This document shows positions 42,825-49,028 of a DNA stretch of 64,000 nucleotides, piece after piece. A model generated the notes under the pieces. That model searched no databases. It worked only from the letters and a program-made list of their open reading frames with translations, and was not told the DNA's origin. This stretch comes from an uncultured Lachnospiraceae bacterium. GTDB lineage: Bacteria; Bacillota; Clostridia; Lachnospirales; Lachnospiraceae. The translations under genes and the position numbers were made by a program. The stretch is taken from contig CAJUIP010000011.1 of the NCBI GenBank assembly GCA_910586315.1, positions 1-64,000 of the forward strand, in the 5' to 3' direction. The first letter of the stretch is position 1. The number at the start of each line of letters is the position of its first letter.

Positions 42825-43250
42825 TCACACAGCAAGGAACCTTTTTTTGATGACAGTCACGTTACGCCCCTTCTCATAGCAGTGGCTTGCATCATCCATA
42901 AATTGTTTCACCATATATACTCCCAGGCCGCCCACAGGGCGTTCTTCAATAGGGAGGGTCAGATCCGGGTCTTTCCTGGCAAATGGATCATAGGGAGCTC
43001 CTTCGTCCAAAAACCGGATCTCAACCTCTTTTAGCCCTTTTCCTGTTTCCCGGACATCCCACTCCATCCATACCATACCTTCTCCTTTTTTATAGGCATA
43101 GGAGGCAATATTGGTAAAAATCTCTTCGACAGATATTTCTGTGAGGCGTCTGTCATCTTCTCCACAGCCGGCCTCTTTTAAAAACCGTCCTGTCAGGGAC
43201 ATTACCCTGGATAAATGTTCCATGGAGGCCGGTATTTTCGCTGACCGCAT
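42825..43250 (-). CDS. RsbW/SpoIIAB-like serine kinase (HATPase_c_2)
   Basis: 141 aa with the GHKL ATP-binding boxes: the N-box EEIFTNIASYAY near residue 48, FLDEGAPYDPF (G1-like) near 86, and GGLGVYMVKQFMD (G2) near 108. Such kinases phosphorylate a STAS protein and bind a sigma factor or another partner. It is the first gene of the large minus-strand block, 11-35 bases after a promoter region and with GGGGAGGGAG before the ATG. Confidence 0.88.
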   Translation of the reverse strand: MRSAKIPASMEHLSRVMSLTGRFLKEAGCGEDDRRLTEISVEEIFTNIASYAYKKGEGMVWMEWDVRETGKGLKEVEIRFLDEGAPYDPFARKDPDLTLPIEERPVGGLGVYMVKQFMDDASHCYEKGRNVTVIKKRFLAV

Positions 43251-43276
43251 AGTACTCCCTCCCCGCTTTTCGCTTC

Positions 43277-43305
43277 ATAATACTGTGAATTTTCTTCTCT
43301 TACAA
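43277..43305 (-). promoter_or_regulatory. Promoter of the secretion block
   Basis: On the minus strand TTGTAA (43300-43305), a 17-bp spacer and TATTAT (43277-43282), about 27 bases upstream of the kinase ATG. It could start a transcript covering the VirD4, VirB6, VirB4 and downstream genes. Confidence 0.55.
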
Positions 43306-43344
43306 CCCATTTCGCATCAACTGCTTTTTTCCGCATGAATTGTA

Positions 43345-43373
43345 TTTCAATAAATGTATAAATTTGATATAAT
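43345..43373 (+). promoter_or_regulatory. Promoter of the LytTR/GHKL two-component system
   Basis: TATAAT at 43368-43373, with TTTCAA 17 bp upstream (43345-43350). It is divergent from the secretion-block promoter and about 140 bases before the regulator ATG. A GTTGTG-CTG-CACAAC hairpin lies in the leader near 43473-43487. Confidence 0.45.
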
Positions 43374-43514
43374 AGAAAAAAGAATTCGTCCTTTTATATG
43401 GAGGGAAAGTCTGGCCCACCGAACCCCCGCACCGAAACTGCGCTGGCGACAGTCATTTCCCTTTACGATGATGTTGTGCTGCACAACTGCATTTTTACTT
43501 TTACAGGAGTATGA

Positions 43515-44264
43515 ATGAATCTGGCATTAGTAGATGATTTACAATCTGATTTAGAATATTTGCAGAAATTGCTTTTAGAATATCTTTCTTTTGTCCATGA
43601 AAAATCATGCTTTTCTCTTTATTACAGCGGGGAAGAATTTCTTTCTGTTTTCTATCCAGGGAAGTTCGATGCCGTATTTTTGGACAATCTCATGGATGGA
43701 ATCAACGGTATGGAGACCGCGCGCCGTCTCCGGGCCGTCGACTCTTCCATACCCATTATTTTTATCACTACAGAGGAAAGCTTTGCCCTGGAAGGATATA
43801 CGGTACAGGCTATGGACTATATCTTAAAACCTGTTTCAAAAAAGCGTCTTGCCTCAGTCATGAACCATCTTCTTGGACAAAAGAATTCCCGGCATACCAT
43901 AGAAATCAAAGAAAACCGTATGACCCGCTATCTGAATCTAGACGATGTCCTGTACGTACGTTCCGTTGGACATTTTCTGGAAATCCAGACCACTTCCGGT
44001 ACTTTGAAACCTTACATGACCCTGGAATATTTTCTATCCCTTTTACAGCAGCTGGGAGAATATGGGGAATCCTCCTTAGGACTCCGGTTTCAGAACTGCT
44101 GCCGGGGTTATGTGGTATGTTTCGACTATGTAAACGCTTTCACTTCTCTCAACTTTGTGATGTCTGACGGAAGCAATGTCCCCATCAGCCGTCCCAAACA
44201 CAAAGAGATGAAGGAAGCCTATGCCAACTATCTGTTTATTAAGACAAGGAATAATGTTGATTAG
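43515..44264 (+). CDS. LytTR-family response regulator (AgrA/ComE-like)
   Basis: 249 aa. Residues 1-120 form a receiver domain (acidic pair near the start, phosphoacceptor Asp in FLDNLMDGINGM near 56, conserved Lys in LKPVSKK). Residues about 135-245 are a LytTR DNA-binding domain (YLNLDDVLYVRSVGHF..., FQNCCRGYVV). It is paired with the downstream GHKL kinase. It is divergent from the secretion block and a possible regulator of it. CAGGAG precedes the ATG at 43515. Its stop codon sits in the end of a palindromic repeat. Confidence 0.9.
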   Translation: MNLALVDDLQSDLEYLQKLLLEYLSFVHEKSCFSLYYSGEEFLSVFYPGKFDAVFLDNLMDGINGMETARRLRAVDSSIPIIFITTEESFALEGYTVQAMDYILKPVSKKRLASVMNHLLGQKNSRHTIEIKENRMTRYLNLDDVLYVRSVGHFLEIQTTSGTLKPYMTLEYFLSLLQQLGEYGESSLGLRFQNCCRGYVVCFDYVNAFTSLNFVMSDGSNVPISRPKHKEMKEAYANYLFIKTRNNVD

Positions 44265-44424
44265 AGTGTGTTTGAAAAATTTCTTTCCATCAGATGTTCG
44301 TCACAGTTTATGGAAAGTTGAGTCCGAATGAGGGAGGCGTAGTGGGCGGCGCTGACCGAATGAGGGCCAAATTTCCCGCAAGGAGAGACGTGCAGATGAT
44401 GGGAATGAATTTTCAAACACACTC
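44264..44424. repeat. Palindromic repeat GAGTGTGTTTGAAAA...TTTTCAAACACACTC
   Basis: Perfect 15-bp terminal inverted repeats (44264-44278 and 44410-44424) enclose about 130 bases with no gene. The left arm starts on the last base of the regulator stop codon. It behaves like a small non-coding mobile repeat; a shortened copy is in the terminator loop at 7.54-7.58 kb. Confidence 0.65.
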
Positions 44425-44439
44425 CAACAGGAGGTTTCT

Positions 44440-45771
44440 ATGTTTACCCCTTCGGTTTTGCTTTCTTCTTTCAGCTATATGATCGAACTCCTCCCTTTTC
44501 ATCTTCTGGCATATTATTCCTTCCGCGGACAATTCCGTTTTCCCTTACGGGTTGTGCTTTCTGTCAATGGCTTTTTTCTGTCTGTCCAGTTTTTCCTGTA
44601 CTCCTATCAGTACAGCACCGGCGGCGACATCCGCACCCTGGATATCCTGGTTGCCCTCATTTCCATGATAACATATCTGGCCTTTGTGAAGGCGGATATC
44701 GGCAAACTCCTGTTTATCTATACTTTGGTTGTGGATTATACTATGATTGTCCGGGGAATCGCTATCTTTTTGGAAATACGTTTTTTCATGGAATCGGGAG
44801 AAACCTATTATCTCCTTGATACTCCGTTCAAAACCCTACTCCGCATGATTCCCTTTGTTATAACCTCCCCTTTCATGCTCATTTTCCTGAATATTACGAA
44901 AGAGCGAGTTCTTCAGACTCACGCTCCCCAGCTTTGGAGGACCGTATGGCTGATACCGGCCCATACCTCCTTCATTGTCCTTCTCTTTACATGGGATCTG
45001 AATATGATACATGTATCCGGACTGGCGTTTCTCCTGGCAAGGGTCTGTCTGCTCATTACAATTTTCATTGTATATTATGTCCTTGTTTCGTCTCTGAAAT
45101 CATTAAAGCTCCAGGGAGAGGCAGAGGAACGGGCCAGAAACCAGGAACAAATCATGGCCATGCAGAGGGCCCAATATTCTATGCTCCAAAAACAGATGGA
45201 AGAAACACGTCATGCACGTCATGACTTAAAACAGCATCTCAATGTAATCCAGGGCTGCTTAGAAAGCGGCGATGTGGCCCAGCTAAAAGACTATATTACC
45301 AAGTACGGGCAGAAACTTTCTGCCCTCAGCCCCAGGACTTATTGCAGCAACTATGCCGTGGATGCGGTAATCCGGCATTATGGGGAGAGAGCCCAGGAAC
45401 ACGGTATCCGGTTTGACTCTCACATCGTTTTCCCCTCACAGCTCTGGATCGACGAACCTGATATCTGCATTCTTTTTAGCAATCTTCTGGAAAATGCCGT
45501 AGATGCCTGCATCGCGGAACCCGGAGAGTCCCCCTTTATCCGGATTCGTACCAGGGTAGCCGGGGAGAGGGCGATTTCCATCACTGTAGATAACTCCTGC
45601 CTGAACCCACCTGTCATGAAGGACGGTTTCTTTTTATCTTCCAAACATTCTGGTAAGGGAACTGGCACTATTTCCATCCGCAATATCGCCGCCCAGTACA
45701 ATGGAATTGTTGATTTTAAGTATAAATCCGGAGTTTTTTACGCATCTGTTTTTTTAAATCCCTACACCTAA
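44440..45771 (+). CDS. GHKL sensor histidine kinase (AgrC-like)
   Basis: 443 aa. About six membrane helices fill residues 1-210. A coiled segment with the phosphorylation site RHARHDLKQHLN follows near 260, then a GHKL ATPase domain (NLLENAVDACIAEPG N-box; GTGTISIRNIA). This is the AgrC/ComD-type layout used for peptide signals. No AgrD-like peptide or AgrB gene is seen next to it. AGGAGG precedes the ATG. Confidence 0.9.
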   Translation: MFTPSVLLSSFSYMIELLPFHLLAYYSFRGQFRFPLRVVLSVNGFFLSVQFFLYSYQYSTGGDIRTLDILVALISMITYLAFVKADIGKLLFIYTLVVDYTMIVRGIAIFLEIRFFMESGETYYLLDTPFKTLLRMIPFVITSPFMLIFLNITKERVLQTHAPQLWRTVWLIPAHTSFIVLLFTWDLNMIHVSGLAFLLARVCLLITIFIVYYVLVSSLKSLKLQGEAEERARNQEQIMAMQRAQYSMLQKQMEETRHARHDLKQHLNVIQGCLESGDVAQLKDYITKYGQKLSALSPRTYCSNYAVDAVIRHYGERAQEHGIRFDSHIVFPSQLWIDEPDICILFSNLLENAVDACIAEPGESPFIRIRTRVAGERAISITVDNSCLNPPVMKDGFFLSSKHSGKGTGTISIRNIAAQYNGIVDFKYKSGVFYASVFLNPYT

Positions 45772-45837
45772 AAAGGCAGAGCTGATCATATTTGCAGAAA
45801 ACTTATCCGGACACTGCCTGATCTCTCCTCATCAAAT

Positions 45838-46000
45838 TTCAACGTCTGGTTCTTCTGCACCATGCCTTTGCAGCCTCCTGCATTGCTGGCGGCGAAAACC
45901 TGAGAACCAGTACTGCCTTCTCAAAACGGATATCTACCGACTGGATCCCATTTTTTCCAAAGGTCCTGTTAATACAGAAGAGGTCGTGCGTTAAGGCGCG
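45838..46000 (+). pseudogene. Decayed 3' end of a phage integrase from an earlier element
   Basis: The sequence matches the last part of the integrase gene at 54998-55960. A region corresponding to HLLRHTFATSYIMGGGNL is followed, after loss of about 70 bases and a frame change, by NQ...DIYRLDPIF. The catalytic Arg of the HxxR box reads His here. Nothing of the rest of this gene remains. It marks the right end of a previous related element. Confidence 0.6.
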
Positions 46001-46007
46001 GCCTCTA

Positions 46008-46114
46008 TTCTTCAAGACCTTCCCTGGACAAATAGATTTTGGCATGCGGCTGTCCGGACACAAAAAAAGCACCAACCCCGCAGAAGCTTTGCCTGCAAAA
46101 TCAGTACTTTCTCG
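46008..46114. repeat. Left copy of the element-end repeat
   Basis: About 105 bases nearly identical to 56214-56319, next to the duplicated tRNA segment. Similarity extends leftward through the integrase remnant. It shows that a related element end lies to the left of the present prophage. Confidence 0.7.
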
Positions 46115-46157
46115 TGCGCCTTCGGGGGCTCGAACCCCGGACAAATAGATTAAGAGT
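46115..46157. repeat. attL: Left attachment site: 43-bp copy of the tRNA-Lys 3' end
   Basis: 43 bases identical to 56320-56362, which is the 3' part of tRNA-Lys from the anticodon loop to the discriminator base. The offset between the copies is 10,205 bp, the size of the inserted element. This copy stops inside the anticodon stem and encodes no whole tRNA. Confidence 0.85.
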
Positions 46158-46251
46158 TCTGTCTTAACCTCTTTCTCTCAATTATTTTTACAATTCTGTC
46201 CGCTACAATATAGCCCGCCAGGATTGCCAGAAATTGTGTTACATACTTCAT
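46150..46251 (-). CDS. 33-aa membrane peptide, Fst-like
   Basis: The peptide begins MKYVTQFLAILAGYIVA and ends in basic residues (KIIERKRLRQNS). One hydrophobic helix plus a basic tail is typical of type I toxin-type peptides such as Fst/Ldr. AGGAGGAATACAC precedes the ATG at 46251. It starts 100 bases from a divergent similar peptide. The function is inference. Confidence 0.45.
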   Translation of the reverse strand: MKYVTQFLAILAGYIVADRIVKIIERKRLRQNS

Positions 46252-46351
46252 GTGTATTCCTCCTGTAAATTTTGGTAGAAATTTGTTGGTGGATGGTGTA
46301 TACTGGTTGTGCTGTCTCCCTACACCGCGCAGCAGGAAGGGGGTGCTTGTT

Positions 46352-46447
46352 TTGTACATGGTCTTCGATTTCTTACTCTCGGTCATGGCAGGTGTAGTGT
46401 CTTATTACATATGCAAATGGTTAGAGCGAGAGTATAAAGACAGCTAG
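46352..46447 (+). CDS. 31-aa membrane peptide, Fst-like
   Basis: From a TTG at 46352, or the ATG at 46358, with AGGAAGGGGG just upstream. It reads LYMVFDFLLSVMAGVVSYY and ends CKWLEREYKDS: one helix then a charged tail with KWLE, like the Fst/Ldr family pattern. A strong terminator follows 9 bases after the stop. A toxin or small membrane regulator in the prophage is plausible. Confidence 0.5.
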   Translation: MYMVFDFLLSVMAGVVSYYICKWLEREYKDS

Positions 46448-46455
46448 CCTAAAAT

Positions 46456-46487
46456 GAAACCTCAGGAATGGCCGTTCCTGAGGTTTC
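46456..46487 (+). terminator. Terminator after the small membrane peptide
   Basis: GAAACCTCAGGAA and TTCCTGAGGTTTC form a perfect 13-bp stem with a six-base loop (TGGCCG). A T-containing tail follows. Confidence 0.75.
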
Positions 46488-46632
46488 GCTTTGTGCTCAT
46501 TTTGTTTAGTCTTTGATTTCTTTGGTACCATTATATTATCCCATTTTGTAAAGAATGTCAATACTTTATACGGCGTTTCCATTCTGAGATTCGGATGACT
46601 TGCTCTTATTTTCTGGAATATTCAATAGTTTT

Positions 46633-47034
46633 TTAATTTACACTTTTCAGGATTCCCCTGTGTTCTAAAACAGCAATTACTGTGTCCTGTGCATCTTTTA
46701 ATTTATTGATATCTTTTTGTACCAGTTTTTGAGAATATTTTACATCAATCCTTACATCATCAAGTTTTGAATTTGTAAGATTAATTTTTTGGTCCATATA
46801 CTCTACTTTGCTTTCAAGCTTTTCAAGTTTTGAATTTGTAAGGTTAATTTTTTGGTCCATGTAGTCTACTTTGTTTTCAAGCGTTTCAAGTTTCGAATTT
46901 GTAAGATTAATTTTTTGGTCCATGTACTCTACTTTGTTCTCAAGCTTTTCAAGATGTTCACCAATTTTTTCGACCCGCTCATTCGTTTTCTGCTGTTCCT
47001 CTAATAGTTTTAACAACATTTCCTCAGTAGTCAT
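46633..47034 (-). CDS. Coiled-coil protein with 21-residue repeats
   Basis: 133 aa, nearly all helix. Residues about 27-100 are three tandem copies of a 21-residue unit around YMDQKINLTNSKLE, exactly three heptads each, so the DNA carries 63-bp direct repeats. It should form a long rod or oligomer. It lies in the prophage downstream of the XRE repressor on the same strand. No membrane segment is seen. The repeats suggest its length can change by slipped replication. The function is unknown. Confidence 0.7.
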   Translation of the reverse strand: MTTEEMLLKLLEEQQKTNERVEKIGEHLEKLENKVEYMDQKINLTNSKLETLENKVDYMDQKINLTNSKLEKLESKVEYMDQKINLTNSKLDDVRIDVKYSQKLVQKDINKLKDAQDTVIAVLEHRGILKSVN

Positions 47035-47093
47035 GTTATCATCTCCTCTCGATGCTAATGTTATCTGATTTCCTCTTTTTTGTCAATGTTCTC

Positions 47094-47438
47094 TTATCCT
47101 ACTTTTCCATTTAGAGATTCGGATGACTTACTTCTATCTTCTGGAATGTCCAATATTTTTCTAACAATCTTTTGAGTGCCAGCGTCGGCCCGCTGGTAAG
47201 CTTCTAGTAATTCCTCTTCTTCTACAGATAAATTAGTAAATACTTCATCTGTAAGTAATTCTATTAGTGAAATTTGTAAGATTTCTGATAATCGAATTAA
47301 CATATCCAATTTGAACTGACTTGTTCCTTTTAAATATCTTACCATAGAATCTTCAGATATTCCAAGTTTTGCGGATATTTCTTTTTGCGTCAGGCTACTT
47401 GCTCTAATACAATCCCTAATTTTGCGTATTACATCCAT
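47094..47438 (-). CDS. XRE-family phage repressor
   Basis: 114 aa. Residues about 5-60 form a helix-turn-helix (LTQKEISAKLGISEDSMVRYLKG), then a short C-terminal helix region. Its start faces the rightward phage promoter at 47478-47506, whose spacer holds an 18-bp palindrome. Half-copies of the same sequence (TTGCGTAT, CTGCGTAT) lie at the repressor's own 5' end. It is the likely switch between dormancy and phage production. Confidence 0.88.
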   Translation of the reverse strand: MDVIRKIRDCIRASSLTQKEISAKLGISEDSMVRYLKGTSQFKLDMLIRLSEILQISLIELLTDEVFTNLSVEEEELLEAYQRADAGTQKIVRKILDIPEDRSKSSESLNGKVG

Positions 47439-47477
47439 ATTTTTTCCTATTTAATCTACTTTTCTGCGTATTTTCTA

Positions 47478-47506
47478 TTGACTTCATACGCAATTTTGCG
47501 TATAAT
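47478..47506 (+). promoter_or_regulatory. Main rightward phage promoter with embedded operator
   Basis: TTGACT (47478-47483), a 17-bp spacer and TATAAT (47501-47506), near consensus. ATACGCAA-TT-TTGCGTAT at 47486-47503 is a perfect palindrome covering the spacer and part of the -10. A bound repressor would block RNA polymerase. Confidence 0.8.
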
Positions 47507-47512
47507 TAACAT

Positions 47513-47999
47513 AGGGTAGACAAACAGACTACCCAAAAAACATCAAGCTGCTACTCTACCGGTAGTGGCGGGGACCGGACTGTTGAATGTATTCGTGGCT
47601 GTTTCCATTTTAACATTTTTCCGGTCCTCTGTAAAACAAAACTTTTTGTTCAAGCGGTTGTTGTCGGTGCATTGGAAACCGTCATGAGTTGTTTTCTGTA
47701 GGGCGGCATGCCATACCGTAAAGTCTATATACCCTCCCTGTAAGGTCCATGTATAAGAGTGGAGAATGGGGGCGAAAGCCTGGTTGCTGACAGATTGGCT
47801 AAACCATCCTACAAAACTTACGGCTTCGAAGCTTTCGGAGCCCAGGCGGTTCTGATACCGTCAGCATGCTTGCAAAGTAACATGCGATACCTGGAAAGCC
47901 CATAGCTAGCCCAGTGAAGTTCCGCGTATATGGAGTGGTGCGTGGCAAGGAAACTTGTAGTGACGGCGTGATTCGCTAAATTACTTTGCAAGTCTTGAG
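47513..47999 (+). ncRNA. Long structured leader RNA of the prophage
   Basis: About 490 bases between the strong promoter and the first gene, with no coding frame of note and many long-range pairings. CTTGCAAAGTAA (47869-47880) pairs with TTACTTTGCAAG (47981-47992). TGCTGAC (47785-47791) pairs with GTCAGCA (47860-47866). GGACCGG pairs with CCGGTCC, and CTACCGGTAG is a 10-bp palindrome near 47557. GCATG...CATGC offers an alternative hairpin across the first long arm. It could be a regulatory or phage-made RNA or, as DNA, a packaging or replication signal. I do not match it to a known RNA class. Confidence 0.6.
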
Positions 48000-48005
48000 G
48001 GAGGC

Positions 48006-48284
48006 ATGATGAAACAGAACTATATTCCAGTTACCCGTAAGGAAATAAGGCCCTTTTTTGTGCATGTGCTGCTATGCTGCGTTTCGTTCATATTCCAGGT
48101 TTTAGGGTTTATCTTTCTCTTGGCCTTCCTTCTCTTTTGGTTTGGCTACCTTTACGGCCTTCAGATGATACCAAAGTTTTACTTGGACGTCCCTTTGGAT
48201 TACGCCGCGGCAGTAGCAGCCTTTTTCTCAGCACTCTCTTATCTGCTTTTTTATATTTTTAAGCGCATCCGGAAACGTTTTTGA
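48006..48284 (+). CDS. Small two-helix membrane protein of the prophage
   Basis: 92 aa with two hydrophobic helices (residues about 18-47 and 60-85) and basic ends (KRIRKRF). GAGGGAGG lies before two adjacent ATGs. It is the first gene after the structured leader RNA. It may be a virion or assembly membrane protein. The family is not recognised. Confidence 0.6.
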   Translation: MMKQNYIPVTRKEIRPFFVHVLLCCVSFIFQVLGFIFLLAFLLFWFGYLYGLQMIPKFYLDVPLDYAAAVAAFFSALSYLLFYIFKRIRKRF

Positions 48285-48349
48285 TGTTCCGATGCCCTAC
48301 CAGTACGCGGCGGGGCCAGCTTCCTGGCTTCCGTCAGTACCGCCGCCGT

Positions 48350-48392
48350 CCTGTCAAGGCCGCCCATCGGGCGCTTGTTTAGCCTTGACAGG
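48350..48392. repeat. Large hairpin CCTGTCAAGGC...GCCTTGACAGG
   Basis: Perfect 11-bp arms at 48350-48360 and 48382-48392. Inside them CGCCC-ATC-GGGCG (48361-48373) forms a further stem. In a single-stranded phage genome such a stable structure is the kind used for packaging or minus-strand start. Confidence 0.65.
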
Positions 48393-48478
48393 GCAGCAGC
48401 CCGGCACACTGGCGGCAAGGTGCTGGCGGCGCCGCAGGCATCCGACAGCACCTTGATTACCCGCCGCCGGTGCCGTGG

Positions 48479-48580
48479 CGGCTGCCAGTGTCCGGCGGGC
48501 GGCCAGTACCGCAGTGGCTGCCAATGCCTGGCGGGTGGCCAGTACCGCAGCGGCTGCCAGTGCCCGGCAGGCGGCGCCCA
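48479..48580. repeat. GC-rich 36-bp tandem repeat, about three copies
   Basis: Units begin at 48479, 48515 and 48551 with the common core GGCTGCCARTG and end with GGCCAGTACCGCA. The third is cut short near 48580. Copies differ at a few positions only. Confidence 0.65.
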
Positions 48581-48685
48581 GCTTCCCTTTTTGGCCGGAT
48601 TCTCTTAACAGGGGATTTTGCATAGAAACATATCATATATTTTCGGCTGCTTTTACGGCGGCCGCGGATGAAAGGAAGGTATTTT

Positions 48686-49006
48686 ATGGAACAGGAAATT
48701 ATTTTATTGTATGCAGGCCAGTATCAGATTTTAGATGAAAAGACAGGCGAACTAAACCAAGGTGTTACCTGCAATTACTACTTCAATACAAACCTTACGG
48801 CTGAAGATAATGCCAACGGTACAAAGGGCACCCGGCCGGCAAAAGGAACTCTTGATTTTCTTTTGATGTCGAAGATTGTGAAAGCCCCGGCTTTATACCG
48901 TGCCAGGTTCCAGATGTCTATTGGTTCTGATATGAAGCCAGTGTTAAAAATCATTGACCTGGATTACATGGATGAAGTGAAAATTGTTCCTGTGAAGGCA
49001 AAATAA
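48686..49006 (+). CDS. Possible single-stranded-DNA-binding protein of the prophage
   Basis: 106 aa, soluble, with predominantly beta strands (YYFNTNLTAEDN, YRARFQMSIGSDMKPVLKIID). Its size, place before the coat genes and strand-rich make-up fit the gpV-like DNA-binding proteins of filamentous phages, but no sure motif is present. GAAAGGAAGG precedes the ATG at 48686. Confidence 0.5.
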   Translation: MEQEIILLYAGQYQILDEKTGELNQGVTCNYYFNTNLTAEDNANGTKGTRPAKGTLDFLLMSKIVKAPALYRARFQMSIGSDMKPVLKIIDLDYMDEVKIVPVKAK

Positions 49007-49028
49007 AAATTGGAAGGATGTGGCTGTC

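Larger units (their letters stand above)
48285..48685. other. GC-rich non-coding region with hairpin and tandem repeats
   Basis: A 400-base gap much richer in G and C than the genes around it. It holds a large hairpin (48350-48392) and 36-bp tandem repeats (48479-48580), listed separately. A Cys-rich 77-codon frame crosses it but has no ribosome site, and the repeats explain its openness. It may be the packaging signal or a replication origin. Confidence 0.5.

Noticed and set aside
13092..43250. The block as an ordinary integrative conjugative element
   Set aside because: No relaxase, integrase, mobilisation or excision gene and no flanking direct repeats are visible within the window. It remains possible if such genes lie elsewhere.
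43515..45771. A complete agr-type quorum system
   Set aside because: Only the regulator and kinase are present. I searched the flanks for a short peptide gene or an AgrB-like membrane protease and found none.
45839..46144. 101-codon minus-strand frame with a twin at 56086-56349
   Set aside because: The two frames are alike because they cross the duplicated element end and tRNA segment. They read antisense to the tRNA and integrase remnant and have no ribosome site.
48375..48608. 77-codon Cys-rich plus-strand frame and an opposite Ala-rich frame
   Set aside because: Both arise from 36-bp GC-rich tandem repeats; no ribosome site, and composition unlike phage genes. Treated as a structural DNA/RNA region.
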